64,000 nt of DNA, taken from positions 38,374,803 through 38,438,802 of the forward strand of contig OZ024836.1 in assembly GCA_964016985.1 (NCBI GenBank). Direction: 5' to 3'. Below, piece by piece: positions 43,839 through 53,897 of the stretch. The notes beneath the pieces were generated by a model. It did not search any database and was not told the DNA's origin. It saw only the letters and a list, made by a program, of their open reading frames with translations. The stretch comes from Anodontia alba. Lineage: Eukaryota; Mollusca; Bivalvia; Lucinida; Lucinidae. The stretch's first letter is position 1. Each line of letters starts with the position of its first letter. A program made the translations under genes and the position numbers.

Positions 43839-45195
43839 ATTGATTTACTAGACCGAAAGTTTATTCGGGAGAAAGCCCTACATTTGGCTGGCAACGAAAA
43901 ATTTTCTGTTTTTAACTTCTTACGTATACAATAAATACGATTTATTGTCTTGTCAAAAAGTTTGTGGTGCCCTTGTTTATATTTTGGATTATTCGTTATC
44001 AGATTTGGAGCTAAACTGTATAGACAAACTGTTGGTATATTCAGATGGGAGCTAATTGTGCTCCTCTTATTGCAGATTTGTTTCGATTTTGTTATAAAAG
44101 AGACTGCATGGAGTTTTTCTTACGGGAAAATTAGGCTGGCATTATTGAGGCTTTCACTTCCACTCTAAGATACCTTGACAATTTATTGAATATTGATAAT
44201 ATTTACTTTGACCAAATGATGGGCCGCATATTACCTACTGAACTTCAAATAAATGAAACATATTCTTCCAATACCGAGGTGCCTATTTGGATTTGAATAT
44301 CTCTATATCTAATGGTACAGTAAGCAGTTTCCATAAAATTTATGATAAATGGGACGATTTGGATTTTGATATACAGTCGAACCTCAATGGCTCGAACATC
44401 ATTTTGACCATGGAAATTTGTTCGCGACATGGGTAGTTCGAGCCACTGAGGGTTAATCATGACACCAGTTCAGGAAGCAAATACTGATAATTTAGGGAAA
44501 TCTTTTCGATTTTCTACACAAAGATTGTATGTTGAGTGTACTCATTAGAATCGCCTCGACGAGGCGATTCTAATGAGTACACACAACATACAATTCCATG
44601 ATAAAATAAGAAAAAAATCCCTAAATATTTGTTTTCTTGAGCTATTGGAAAAATTTTGCAGGGACTGAAAAACGAGTTCGAATCATCCACGGTAAACGAG
44701 CCATTTGTGTTTGAGCCATTGAGGTTATACTGTAGTGTATTTCCCTCGTCTGGGTGGCGATGTCCTCCGGCGTACCTTAAATAGGATATACATATCTCAA
44801 CATATTCGATTCGTGAAGGTTTCTTCAACCTTAATGACTTCAGGTGTCATAACAAAGCCCTTTCTGACAAACTTCTTAGGCCGGGCTATCGTTATCATGA
44901 GCTTTGTAAAGCTTTTTCGACATTTTATTAAAGACACAGTGCGTTGGTAGAAAAAAATAGTGTCGGCCTGAAGAAACTCCTGCAACAAAGTATATCGGAA
45001 CCGGAATTTCACGGTGACTTGGTTTACAGAGTTAGAACGGTGGTTTAGAAACTATTCAGAAAACTAATTAACCGTTATAAAAGAATAGGATACAGCCTAA
45101 ATATTATGCCGCAGACTGCATGCCTACTCAATTCAAGCACTGTTGATGGCTATGCTTAGCTCTTTAATTGCACGACGACGGGTCGGGCTCAGAAT
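43839..45195 (+). pseudogene. RT-K reverse transcriptase, longest copy
   Basis: Successive frames give LLDRKFIREKALHLAGNEKF, then SCQKVCGALVYILD, FVIRFGAKLYRQTVGI, MGANCAPLIADLFRFCYKRD, RYLDNLLNIDNIYFDQM (the YLDD catalytic box with D to N), DFDI-VYFPRLGGDVLRRTLN, IYISQHIRFVKVSST, LLQQSISEPEFHGDLVYR and PQTACLL-NSSTVDGYA. Motif order is that of a complete RT palm plus a conserved C-terminal domain. I think it is Penelope-like or an allied RT class, but a phylogeny is needed. At least four frameshifts or stops, and one MITE insertion, make it dead. Its 3' region continues to 46,440. Confidence 0.82.
44374..44732. mobile_element. Family T MITE inserted in the RT-K coding region
   Basis: CAGTCGAACCTCAATGGCTC on the left and GAGCCATTGAGGTTATACTG on the right, with TA at 44,372-44,373 and 44,733-44,734. 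Removing it with one TA rejoins GATTTTGATATAGTGTATTT, giving DFDIVYF in frame. Its centre holds the GAGGCG palindromic module. Confidence 0.9.
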
Positions 45196-45580
45196 CAATA
45201 ATGACCTCTTCGAACAACTTTAACAAGTGTGTTTGGGCTTGATGGTATGCCTTTGGCTTGGCCCGCCATGGTTAAACTATTGGTGTTCTTTAACGCCGGC
45301 TCGCAGTGGGTGTAGAAATAGCCATGGATACTCGTCTTTGTTTGTCAGACTGATTTATTTGTTGTTTCTTTTTTTTTTTTTTTTTTTTTTGTTTTTTTTT
45401 TTGCTATGATGCATTGAGTAGGGAGCCAGTATGCGAACCGATTGCTTATGTGTTTCTGTATTAAGAGTAGCACCGGGAGCCAGGGAGAAGTTAGTCGACT
45501 GTACCATTGCTTAAAACCCGCGGTGGTTAATACTGCGGTGGTCCCGGTATTGCTCTTACGTTGTATAGCTTTGTGGTGTA

Positions 45581-46202
45581 CGAGGGTCCTGCAAAAAGTT
45601 TTGTCACTGGGTTCGAATTACTTCAGTGCTACGTTTTATCAAACATATTTTTATTACAAACCTTCAAAGTATTCCCCCTTTACTGAAACACATTTTTGAA
45701 ACCTTTTTACCCAGTCGCGTAAAGCAGATAGATAGTCTTCTTTTGGTATCTGTTGGACACACTGATAAATAGCGCTGCCAAGAGAACTTCTAGACGTACA
45801 CTTATTTCCAGACAGCATTTTCTTAAGCCTTGGAAATAAAAAGGTCACAGGGACTAAGGTCAGTTGTATAAGGTGGATGGTTTAAAACTTTCACCTTTTC
45901 AGAAATCAAGAAAGACTTAATAACCTCACACGTATCAGAGGGGGGCGTTGTCATGTAAAAGGTGGACTCCTGACCATCCTTTGCTTGGTCGTTTCTTATC
46001 GTAACAAGTAAATTTGTCAATGTATAAGACTGCACCTATTTTAGTTTGAAATAACTCGGTCAGATGGAAAGCAATTTGAACGAAATAAACGGATATCGTT
46101 AGCTATTCAACACACCATTCAAGTGCAGTGAAGCATTTTAAAATATACCTGGGATAAAACCAAGGAAGCCTATTAGTGACAGAACTTTTTGCAGGACCCT
46201 CG
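45581..46202 (-). mobile_element. Mariner element, internally deleted
   Basis: TIRs CGAGGGTCCTGCAAAAAGTT-TTGTCACT and, inverted, the same with one change. TA duplications at 45,579-45,580 and 46,203-46,204. It is 622 bp, about half of the ~1.3 kb of a full mariner; the N-terminal half of the transposase is missing. Confidence 0.95.
45654..46035 (-). pseudogene. Mariner transposase C-terminal fragment
   Basis: The minus strand carries LHDNAP (second catalytic Asp) in one frame and, after a shift in a run of six C, SDTCEVIKSFLISEKVKVLN then HPPYTTDLSPCDLFI (third Asp). A second shift leads to LKKMLSGNKCTSRSSLGSAI and ends KCVSVKGEYFEGL. Spacing between the Asp residues fits DD34D once the shift is allowed for. 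The DNA-binding half and first Asp are absent. Not functional. Confidence 0.9.
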
Positions 46203-46440
46203 TATTCTACGAGGCGAATTTTATAAAGAATTGTCTTGTGTTTTCTTGCGTGTTTTCAGTCCTTTCTTGTATTTCGCTTAGCTCGCTTGAGGTCGAGAAA
46301 ACTGGTTAATGTGTTTTTTGTGCGTTTGTTTGTTTTGCCTATGTTGGTTTTGTCTTTTTCGTCTTCTTCTTGATGTCAAGTATTGGCTGTGACTTGTGAT
46401 TGTGGCACTACCTGGACTTTCCTTTTTCTGTACACTTGTA

Positions 46441-47139
46441 AACTAATAAGATGCACGCAACTATACTAAAATGACTTCGACGCCGTCGTAAAAAAGTCAG
46501 ACATTATCTATGACAAACTCTTCTTGTTTATCTCCTTTTGACAGCATTGCTTTTTTAGAATATACACTATGTCTGAAAAAAAAACTTATTGCCGAAACAT
46601 ACTTGATAAGACCGTATATTTGATAATAAGAAGGAGACTGGATAAATCCAATACAGCAGTTCTGCCAATTTATAGATCGAAGACAATTTTTTTGTGAATT
46701 CGTCTTAGTTTTCCGTTTAGAATAGAACTTTTTTTTTTTTAAAAGGGCCATAACCTCAATTTTATAGGATGGCCTCTGCTAAACTATATCAGTTACCTTG
46801 TTGATCCATTATACAACAATATTTTTATTTCCTGTGAGTATTCAAACAAAGGGGCCTGAGAAGTGCAGTCATAAGTAGCAGTTAGAACAGGCTATGCACT
46901 ATCTGTCATTCAGTCAGTACATTTTGGAAACATCAATAGTTAGTCCAATAGGTTCATTCGAGTTATAGGCTAAGTATGGTAATGAGATAAGGGATCCAGA
47001 GTTATGATCACTGTTTAAGTTATAGAATACACTATTTTTATGGTACTGGATTCTCAAACGAGCGTTGGTTAAGGTGTCAACAACTTTCCTACATTACGAA
47101 CAATTGCTGCATGCATATTGACGCTTATACTAACCTTAA
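46441..47139. other. No gene identified
   Basis: AT-rich; a T-run at 46,731-46,740. Nothing matched. Confidence 0.4.
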
Positions 47140-47275
47140 TAAAACGTTTCAGCAAACGACAAATTGATCCTATGTTTGAAAAAAGTAAGTTTGGATAGTT
47201 TATGCAAATTGTCGTCTTAGGAGATAATTTGCATGAAATGTCAAAGATATTTTTCTGGGACCAACCTTATTATTC
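47140..47275. repeat. D-family relic
   Basis: AGCAAACGACAAATTGATCC, TTTATGCAAATTGTCGTCTT-AGGAGATAATTTGCATG, ATTTTTCTGGGACCAAC. Confidence 0.65.
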
Positions 47276-47284
47276 TCAGAAAAT

Positions 47285-48065
47285 AGGCTGCATGCATGAT
47301 CGTAAGCCCAAATATGGTTGAATCCTCTTTTCTTCCCTTTACGACGGTGGGTAGGTCCTCAATATAAATGACGACTCCCAACCCTGTCTGTTTCAGATGG
47401 TCGGTGTTTGACTATTAATGTCTTTGGTCGGGCTCATCGTGGTCCTGTTGTGGTTTTCTTGTGTTCCGGCTTCAGATCGCTACGGAACCATTTGATTTGC
47501 TTCATCACAGTGATTATATCATATGTGTTTCACTGTGGACTGAGCATATATTTGTAATTTGGAGCTGCATCAGAACTGAGGGTGAGGTTTCGCGCGAGTA
47601 AAACTAATTTAAGCTCTCCCCCTCCCCCCGACCGCCCCCTCTCCACCCCCATCTCGAGTAGTTTTACTACTGACCGTTCCAAGGCAGTTCTTCTGTTACA
47701 GTTCTATGTGCGTCTGTGTTTTGTCATTACAGTCGAACTTCAATGACTCGAACATCTTTGGGACCATAGAAAATTGTTCGAGACATGGGTAGTTCGAGCC
47801 ACTGAGGGTTAATCATGGTGCCAGGTCAGGAAGCAAATAACGATAATTTAGGGATTTCATGATAAAATGAGAAAATTTCCCTAAATATTAGTTTTCTTGA
47901 GCTAATGGAAGAATTTCGTAGGGACTCAAACATGAGCGAATTAGCCATGGTAAACGAGCCATCGGTGTTCGAGTTATTGAGGTTCGACTGTATTTTGTTC
48001 CTCATCTCTCCTTTTGGTGGCTTGGGAGCGCTGGGCTTTTGATTGTGGCATGATCTGGACATCTT
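47285..48065 (+). pseudogene. RT-K C-terminal scrap plus 3' region, split by family T
   Basis: Begins near CCTCTTTTCTTCCCTTTACG-ACGGTGGGTAGG (a decayed LFNCTTVGR end), then GGTCGGGCTCATCGTGGTCC, which matches 1,930-2,035 inverted, and on to GATTGTGGCATGATCTGGAC. A family T MITE sits at 47,730-47,990. Confidence 0.6.
47730..47990. mobile_element. Family T MITE without the palindromic module
   Basis: CAGTCGAACTTCAATGACTC and GTTATTGAGGTTCGACTG with flanking TA. At the point where 44,374-44,732 holds ~98 bp of module, this copy reads TTTAGGGATTTCATGATAAA without it. Confidence 0.88.
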
Positions 48066-48094
48066 TCCTTATATTTAACATGACATGCTAAAAG

Positions 48095-48240
48095 ACTTTG
48101 ATGTCCAAGTCTTTATTCGTAAACCAACCCGACAATTCCCATGAAACGTCAAAGCCTATTTTTCTGGAACAAATACGAAAAAATATCATCAATTTGTCGT
48201 ATTGTGAATTAGCCCAGTGAGTGGTAAAGGTTATACTAGT
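48095..48240. repeat. D-family relic
   Basis: TTCCCATGAAACGTCAAAGC, CTATTTTTCTGGAACAAATA, CAGTGAGTGGTAAAGG. Confidence 0.55.
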
Positions 48241-48242
48241 AC

Positions 48243-48700
48243 AGGCGATGCCCAGGAATAGCCACAATCACAAAATATAGCCTACCAATGACACAAAGAG
48301 AAAGGGAAAGCACATAAAATGCCAATGACGTCAAGCGGAACAGAAAGCAGCTTATTTTATCAATGAAAGCAATGGGACTACATGCTACTAATTATGCCTA
48401 GAGGCAGAGAAGGCAACGTTGCCTACCAATAACACCAAGAGGAACAGAAAGCAACATAGCCTACAAATGGCGGAAAAGAAAGTAATACCCTAACCATGAC
48501 ACCAAGTGAAAGACATATGCTACCAATGACACCGAGTTGCAGAGAAATCATCATAGTCTACCAATGACAACAACAAGAAGAGAAAGCAGCATAACCTACA
48601 AATGACACCGATATGAAAGAAAACAACATAGCTTACAAATGACACCAAAATGAAGATAAAACAACATAGCCTACGAATGACACCAAAAGGAAGAGTATGT
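48243..48700 (-). repeat. Minisatellite grown from an RT-K 3' segment
   Basis: About ten imperfect ~38-bp units of GCCTACCAATGACACCAAGA-GGAACAGAAAGCA. The single-copy ancestor word appears antisense in RT-K 3' copies (32,545-32,575; 30,585-30,605). Confidence 0.8.
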
Positions 48701-48948
48701 GTGTGAACTACGACACAATGAAATTATCCTTTTATAAGTCCACTGAGAACTTTCTGAAAATAAGTTAGAAGTAATAGCACTGACGTATAGCCGAATGAAC
48801 TCGTTAAAGTTTAGGTCATATGCGGTAGTTTGGGATGGAATGAAGTAACCCATACAGGAACATTGAACAGTACCACGTCCACACGATCGTTCTACACAAA
48901 CTAGTACTTTATTGAGCGCATCTGGTGAACTGTGAAGATCCTGTCACA

Positions 48949-49228
48949 TATCACAAAAATATGCCTATATAATTTTGACCCTCTTAAACCCCATTTTTAT
49001 ATAGTAAAACTGGGGTTTATAGGAGGTATATAATATTTTTCTTATTTCTGCTCAAAAACATATATTGTGGGTACTCGTTTGAACCGCCTCGTCGAGTCGG
49101 TTCTGATGAGTACCCACAATCTATGTTTTCAGTAGAAATATGAAAAATATCAGATTTTTTTATCTGAAAATTTTCAGATTTTGGTGGTAAAATTTTCAGT
49201 ATAATTGAATAGGCATGTTTTCGTAATG
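48949..49228 (-). mobile_element. Family A MITE, copy 9
   Basis: Full-length; centre CGCCTCGTCGAGTCGG (one mutated arm base). Confidence 0.87.
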
Positions 49229-49261
49229 GAAAAAGTGTTCTACGTTTGCTCACCTCTTAAG

Positions 49262-49445
49262 GTGTATTGGTACACTTTCAAAGAAGGAGATACCTCTTCT
49301 TAAAGTGCTTTACCCTCCTTCCAAAAAGAGGGTCTAGTCTAAAAGAAAAAAAATGTTTTCTTTGGGGGCAAAATTTTCAGAAAAAAAAAAGAAAAAACGA
49401 TGTCGTGTTCAGGTACATAATTAGGACGTCACAAAAATTGACTCC
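49262..49445. repeat. Family F repeat
   Basis: CTTCCAAAAAGAGGGTCTAG, AAAAAATGTTTTCTTTGGGG and GACGTCACAAAAATTGACTC. Similar blocks at 49.8, 56.7 and 63.45 kb. Confidence 0.55.
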
Positions 49446-49789
49446 TTTTAATAATGACGGAAAATCTACAAGTTCTCTTAATGAGTATGTTTCTTGATCG
49501 AAAGTCAGTTACCATGACGCCATACTGCAGAAAGACATGTTATTGTCTCCTGTATGACTTCGCATAGAAGCTCGTAAAGTATAATATTCAAGATTTATGT
49601 GCATTGTAAACTTTCATAATGGATTTGTATTTATAATATACTGGATTTATGCACTAACAAGAATTTTAGTTAAGACAAATCGCAGCCAAAACACAATATT
49701 ACTGGTTTGAAGGAGACTCTATAGTATACATGGTGCGTTTTTTTTATCTTTCCATTTGGGGAAGAAATTTTAACTGCTTCATGTTTGCA
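49446..49789. other. No gene identified
   Basis: Plain AT-rich DNA upstream of the globin exon. Confidence 0.4.
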
Positions 49790-49910
49790 TTATTGCCTAC
49801 CTATCCCCTTTCTGAAAAGGGGTCTACCCTTTAAGGAACAAATTTGCTCTCACAGGAAGCAAATTCTTCCTTTGAGAGTAGACGCCTTTTCCGAAGGGAA
49901 GCTAAACAAT
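49790..49910. repeat. Family F repeat
   Basis: CCCCTTTCTGAAAAGGGGTC, AAATTTGCTCTCACAGGAAG-CAAATTCTTCC, GCCTTTTCCGAAGGGAAGC. Ends 90 bp before the candidate globin start. Confidence 0.7.
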
Positions 49911-49998
49911 TTAGACATAGTCGCCGCCCTTCAAAGTGTATCTGTTTCCCTTGCAGTAATTGGCACGAGCAATTTAAATTCATGGAACAAGCTTAGGA

Positions 49999-50171
49999 AT
50001 GGGTTGTATTTGCAACAAAGTGGACTTCCCCTTTTGTAAGTCTACTATACACTTTCAGAAGGATCAGTTTGTAATATGTACAATGACGGATCAACAGAAA
50101 AACGTGATACAGGATGGCTGGCAAATTTTAAGACTGGATTTAGGGAATATAGGAGTGTTAACATTTGTAAG
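49999..50171 (+). CDS. Globin (globin X-like), exon 1
   Basis: Encodes the globin A and B helices: TDQQKNVIQDGWQILRLDLG then NIGVLTFVR (residues 30-58), with the invariant A-helix Trp and the G...TF.R pattern leading to the B/C corner. The frame runs from ATG at 49,999, giving MGCICNK. Met-Gly-Cys is the N-myristoylation/palmitoylation signature of membrane-bound globin X proteins. The exon stops at AG-GTATGT, splitting the Arg codon in phase 2, which is the conserved globin intron position B12.2. A start at ATG 50,083 (residue 29) is the alternative, because 50,046-50,065 resembles a family F end. A short upstream frame (ATGGAACAAGCTTAG) precedes the start. Exon 2 (C-E helices with the haem histidine) was not found downstream, so the intron exceeds 13.8 kb or the gene is broken. 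Expected role: haem-based oxygen or redox sensing at membranes. Confidence 0.68.
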
Positions 50172-50177
50172 GTATGT

Positions 50178-51029
50178 AGATATAATTGATTTAACGTTAG
50201 ATAGTTTAAAGCTGAGTAAAGTGATTGACAAAATAAATCCTTTGAAGGCAAAGAACGCATAAGAAACGAAACTATCAAATTGTTCATTAACAATAATGTA
50301 AGTCGCAAAACTGCTCAAGATTTCCAGCAATATTGTGATATTGAACGATATTTTATCTTAAAGTTATTAAAAGTAGGCTCATACATATCAAAGGACCAAA
50401 CTGTATACATTGTCATATGATGAAGACCAGGTGACGTTTAACGGCTGTCCCTAGGCACGTAGCATCAGATCTAGTGAAGACAAACAAAATCTGACAAAAA
50501 TATGTCCTTTGAAACCAAATAAAAAGAAATGTAATTGTATCATGTTTAACGTGCAAGGTAGCACATTTCTAAATTTATCTTCATAAGTGGCACTAAATCC
50601 TAAACTTTGAATGTTATCTGTTGAAGTCTTGCAGTCCTGCAAATTACGGTACTGTCATATGAAGAGTCTCGTTCTTTTATGTGTTTGTTGCGTGCAAGGG
50701 CAATCTTAAAGATTTTAATAGTAACAAATGAAGCAAATATCATACTCATTTTTTTATTTAATTATGAGCAGTAATTCATTTTTATTAAGCATGAAAAAGT
50801 TTCTTTTGTGTAAATTATAGCTGACTATTGTTATACGAAGGAAAGTCACTATTATAATAAAAAATAAAATAAAATAACATAAAAATAAAATAAAACAAAA
50901 ACAAAAACAAAACAAAAACAAAAAAACAAACAAAAAAAAAAACAACAAAAAAACAAGAGTAGCTCAAAACTATTAGGGGGCGTCAGTAATGTTGTTTGTT
51001 TCATTATTCTTCAGAACCGATCCATTCAA
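50178..51029. other. Presumed globin intron 1, no element recognised
   Basis: AT-rich with an AAAAT/AAAAC low-complexity tract at 50,850-50,960. No second exon seen. Confidence 0.45.
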
Positions 51030-51115
51030 AAATTGTAAAGATGTCCAGGAAGTGTCATAGTCACAGACAAAACACTATCCAATGACATTGCGATGAAGAG
51101 TAAACGTTGACGATA
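51030..51115 (-). repeat. RT-K 3' relic
   Basis: AAAGATGTCCAGGAAGTGTC-ATAGTCACAGAC is the inverse of the RT-K tail; CCAATGACATTGCGATGAAG follows. Confidence 0.5.
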
Positions 51116-51125
51116 ACACATAATA

Positions 51126-51167
51126 GACCAATGGAAAAACAAAGCGAGCTTTGTTTTTCCATTGGTC
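51126..51167. repeat. Perfect inverted repeat, 19-bp arms
   Basis: GACCAATGGAAAAACAAAG-CGAG-CTTTGTTTTTCCATTGGTC. Confidence 0.95.
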
Positions 51168-51597
51168 TTTTATTTGTTATCGAGCGCTTCCTATTCGCGG
51201 TGACCACAGTACTGGACAGGACAGACCAAACACAGCAACTAGACATTACGAGTAGTCACTAAAGCAAAGCTAGAACGACGCCTTTGAACGCCCAGAAGTA
51301 TAAACTACTGGGGTGTTTAAATCGAATGTACTGGTACCAAGTCTTCACCCCAGCTTCAAATGTACATAATACAAAACTGTTTGGCTCACACAAAGATTCA
51401 GATGGTTGGCGCCTGACTTTAGAAAAATCTGTAAATCAAATTAAATCGCTATGATGTAATAAGAATATGGGCTCGCTCATTGCAGTTACCTCAGACAAAC
51501 AAACAAATAAACAAACAAACAAACAAAAAACAAAAAGAAAAAAAAAAAAAAAAAAACAGACACTGTTTGATTTGGTCTGTTAATGATGAATGAATGA
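51168..51597. other. No gene identified
   Basis: CAAA-type and poly-A low complexity at 51,497-51,557. Confidence 0.4.
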
Positions 51598-51792
51598 GCG
51601 AACAAAGCAACGTTCCTTACAAAATCTATTTTCACATGCACTGATTGGACTATTGGTCACATAGGACAAATGCTCGATGTTTTACGGCCTCCGGGCAAGC
51701 ATTCAACGCCAACGGCTGTGGCCATAAAATATTCCGAAGTAAGGATCGTTTGGCTATTAGAAGAACTTGGTCTGATTGAGGCCGTTCGTGAG
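51598..51792 (+). CDS. Exon-like open frame, unknown protein
   Basis: A GC-richer island with an open frame of about 65 codons: IGHIGQMLDVLRPPGKHSTP, then TAVAIKYSEVRIVWLLEELG-LIEAVRE, running into a GAG-GTATAA donor-like site at 51,793. The VRIVWLLEELGL string recalls helix 1 of glutathione S-transferase-type thioredoxin folds, but the rest does not clearly match and the preceding acceptor is unclear. The minus strand is also open here (64 codons), so the coding strand is uncertain. Could be an exon, a processed scrap, or chance. Confidence 0.25.
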
Positions 51793-51799
51793 GTATAAT

Positions 51800-52189
51800 G
51801 GGAAAAGTCTATAACATATGTTTGCTCAAATCTATCTGTCCGAATACCCAAGGCTCGTATGCACGATAATGTGATTGAATCTTACCACACAGAAATGTTG
51901 AATCCCCTATTGAATAATCGTGGATCTGCCGCTGATCATACTCATATGAGCGATATTTGCATAAAAGCATTCTCCTTATTGTTTAAATATATTGGTCGTT
52001 CAGCTTTCGGTAAAAACGCACTAGATCCGCTGTTTCAAGGGATAACAAGACAAAATATTTAAACGTAATTGTCTAAGTACCGGCACAAACTTTGTCCATG
52101 TTTACATAGAAATATGGGACAAGGGTACACTAAGGTTTAATAAATTTTCAATGTAAAAGGTAAAAACTCGAACAACAATGTGATTCTTT
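51800..52189. other. No gene called
   Basis: A 67-codon plus-strand frame (51,859-52,062) shows no recognised motif. Confidence 0.35.
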
Positions 52190-52425
52190 AACTTTCATTG
52201 CCACAGGCGATAATAATAGGCTTCTGCAAACAGCATAACTCCAGATGAGTCGGCTCATATGAGCCATCTCATCTGGATATACGCTGTTTGACATTCAATC
52301 TTTCAAGTTTACGTTTAAACTTCTTTTGAAGCGATAGTTTGTTTAAAAAGAAAAGCAGACGACAAATGTCGTCTGAAAAGACGACAAATGTCGTCTGAAA
52401 TTTGGCACCGAAAGAGTTACTGTTT
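52190..52425. mobile_element. M4-type MITE, decayed
   Basis: TGCAAACAGCATAACTCCAG core, GAGTCGGCTCATATGAGCCA mirror, then AGCAGACGACAAATGTCGTC and AATTTGGCACCGAAAGAG-TTA, paralleling the M4 right end. The ACGACAAATGTCGTCTGAA word is doubled. Confidence 0.6.
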
Positions 52426-52504
52426 GCTTTTATTAAGCTTTATGAAATTTATTGATTGAAATGAAAATAAATAAATATTAATCTGCATAAAACACAGTTT
52501 GTTT

Positions 52505-52645
52505 TAAGATTTTTTTTATTTGCCGGGATCGTCACAAATCGACGTCCCGGCAAATATAAAACGTCCTTAGTCTACCATATGTAAAAATCCAAAGCTACAT
52601 GAATGTATGTTAAAAGACCGGCGCGATTCGCGCGCCGGTCAATCA
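52505..52645. repeat. Two GC-rich palindromes
   Basis: TATTTGCCGGGA...TCCCGGCAAATA (52,517-52,557) and GACCGGCGCGATTCGCGCGC-CGGTC (52,616-52,640). Confidence 0.8.
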
Positions 52646-52794
52646 GAAAGACAATCAATGTACATGTAAAGCAGAAAGCAGTCGATGAAAACTGTCTCTT
52701 ACATTTTACAGGTACAAATATCAAATGACAAATTGATTTGAAATCAGAATATTCCTAAATTTTTCACTTTTGTTGAGCTATGTGTTTTAACATT

Positions 52795-53125
52795 TGGCTT
52801 GAAAACACTTCTACAGAATGTTCTGTCGGAACCCGGATGTTAAGGCGACTTGTTATAAAAACTCAGAAGGATTGATGCTTATACCAGTTTTTCGAAACAA
52901 TTAAATCATTACACAAAGATACATTAAACAATAAATGTTATACGACCGACTGCATGCATGCTTGTCAACCCAATTATGCTTGATAGCTTTGCTTCCCTCT
53001 CCACTTCTATGACGATGATTCGGGTCTCTGACTGAATTACGCATCCTGTCATTGTTCGTTCCTTATCCATTCTTATTTCGGTGCCTCAAAAAGGTTGTGC
53101 TTTTCCTGTGTCACTTCATTTTTTA
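52795..53125 (+). pseudogene. RT-K C-terminal fragment
   Basis: Decayed LLQNVLSEPG near 52,810, YQFFETIKSLHKDTLNN near 52,890, then RPTACMLVNPIMLDSFASLS and TSMTMIRVSD with a stop at about 53,036. RT-K 3' words (CGGTGCCTCAAAAAGGTTGT) follow. Confidence 0.7.
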
Positions 53126-53689
53126 TGCCCAGCTACGGACAACGAAGACCAATATCACCCTGCGTACTCACCGAGTCAAACCAGGGCTTTCATCGCCCGC
53201 TTACTAAATCAGTAATATTGCAGAATAGGTCGACGAACAGAGCAATAAATTAAAAAATGAATGATTCCTGAGAGCAATGGACACACAAATTTGAAACCAG
53301 CTGAAGTGCCGCGTTTTCTGAGCCATACTAGGTAGTTTCGGCCAATCAGGTTGCCTCAGTGACCCTCAAATAGCTTTTTGAAATCCCGGAATAGGCTCAG
53401 TGATCGAAAAAGATGAGCACATATAAACTACACTAAACTGAAGTACTGGGAGACGTTTTTATGGCCGCCACGCGCCATTAACACCAGCTTAGATCACACA
53501 ATGCTTTGTAAAGACTGGTTTAGACTTATTAAGTAAACCAACTTTTCCTAACTAGCATGTTGACCCTATTTGTACACCGCGTATCATTTATGTAAAACTA
53601 CCGTATAAACCCTAAGTATTCAGGCACCATACGTCCTGACCATACTTATCTTAAAATTTGAACCAATCCATTTGATTACCAAAACTATT
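53126..53689. other. No gene identified
   Basis: A weak family L word near 53,125-53,180. Nothing else matched. Confidence 0.4.
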
Positions 53690-53693
53690 TTAA

Positions 53694-53897
53694 CCCTTAT
53701 CCTGCTGAATGAATTAAGATGTCACGCCCACTTTTAATTTTCAGCCAATTAGATTACTTGATCCAGGTTGTTGATATAAATTCAAATACTGAATGGCAAA
53801 CAGTGCAGATCCAGATCAGGGCTTCTTCAGAAGCCAACTGATCTGCATCTACACTGTTTGCAAAGACAGGACATATCCGGGTTCAGCAGGACAAGGG
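53694..53897. mobile_element. M1 TTAA-flanked MITE, complete
   Basis: TTAA at 53,690-53,693 and 53,898-53,901. Ends CCCTTATCCTGCTGAA and TTCAGCAGGACAAGGG. Contains ACGCCCACTTTTAATTTTCA, then the core CAAACAGTGCAGATCCAGAT mirrored around the AAGCC/GGCTT hairpin. Reference copy for M1. Confidence 0.9.

Larger units (their letters stand above)
45196..46440 (+). repeat. RT-K 3' region, split by a mariner
   Basis: Continues from the RT C-terminus without a break: TAGCCATGGATACTCGTCTT, TTAAGAGTAGCACCGGGAGC, GCTTTGTGGTG, [mariner], TTCTACGAGGCGA, GATTGTGGCACTACCTGGAC. This links the many orphan 3' copies to one RT element. A long T tract lies at 45,369-45,402. Confidence 0.8.

Noticed and set aside
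51010..51055. Possible globin exon 2 (FFRTDPFKNCKDVQE resembles the LFETHP.CKDVF region)
   Set aside because: AAGATGTCCAGGAAGTGTC belongs to the RT-K tail, the acceptor is poor, and no haem-pocket residues follow.
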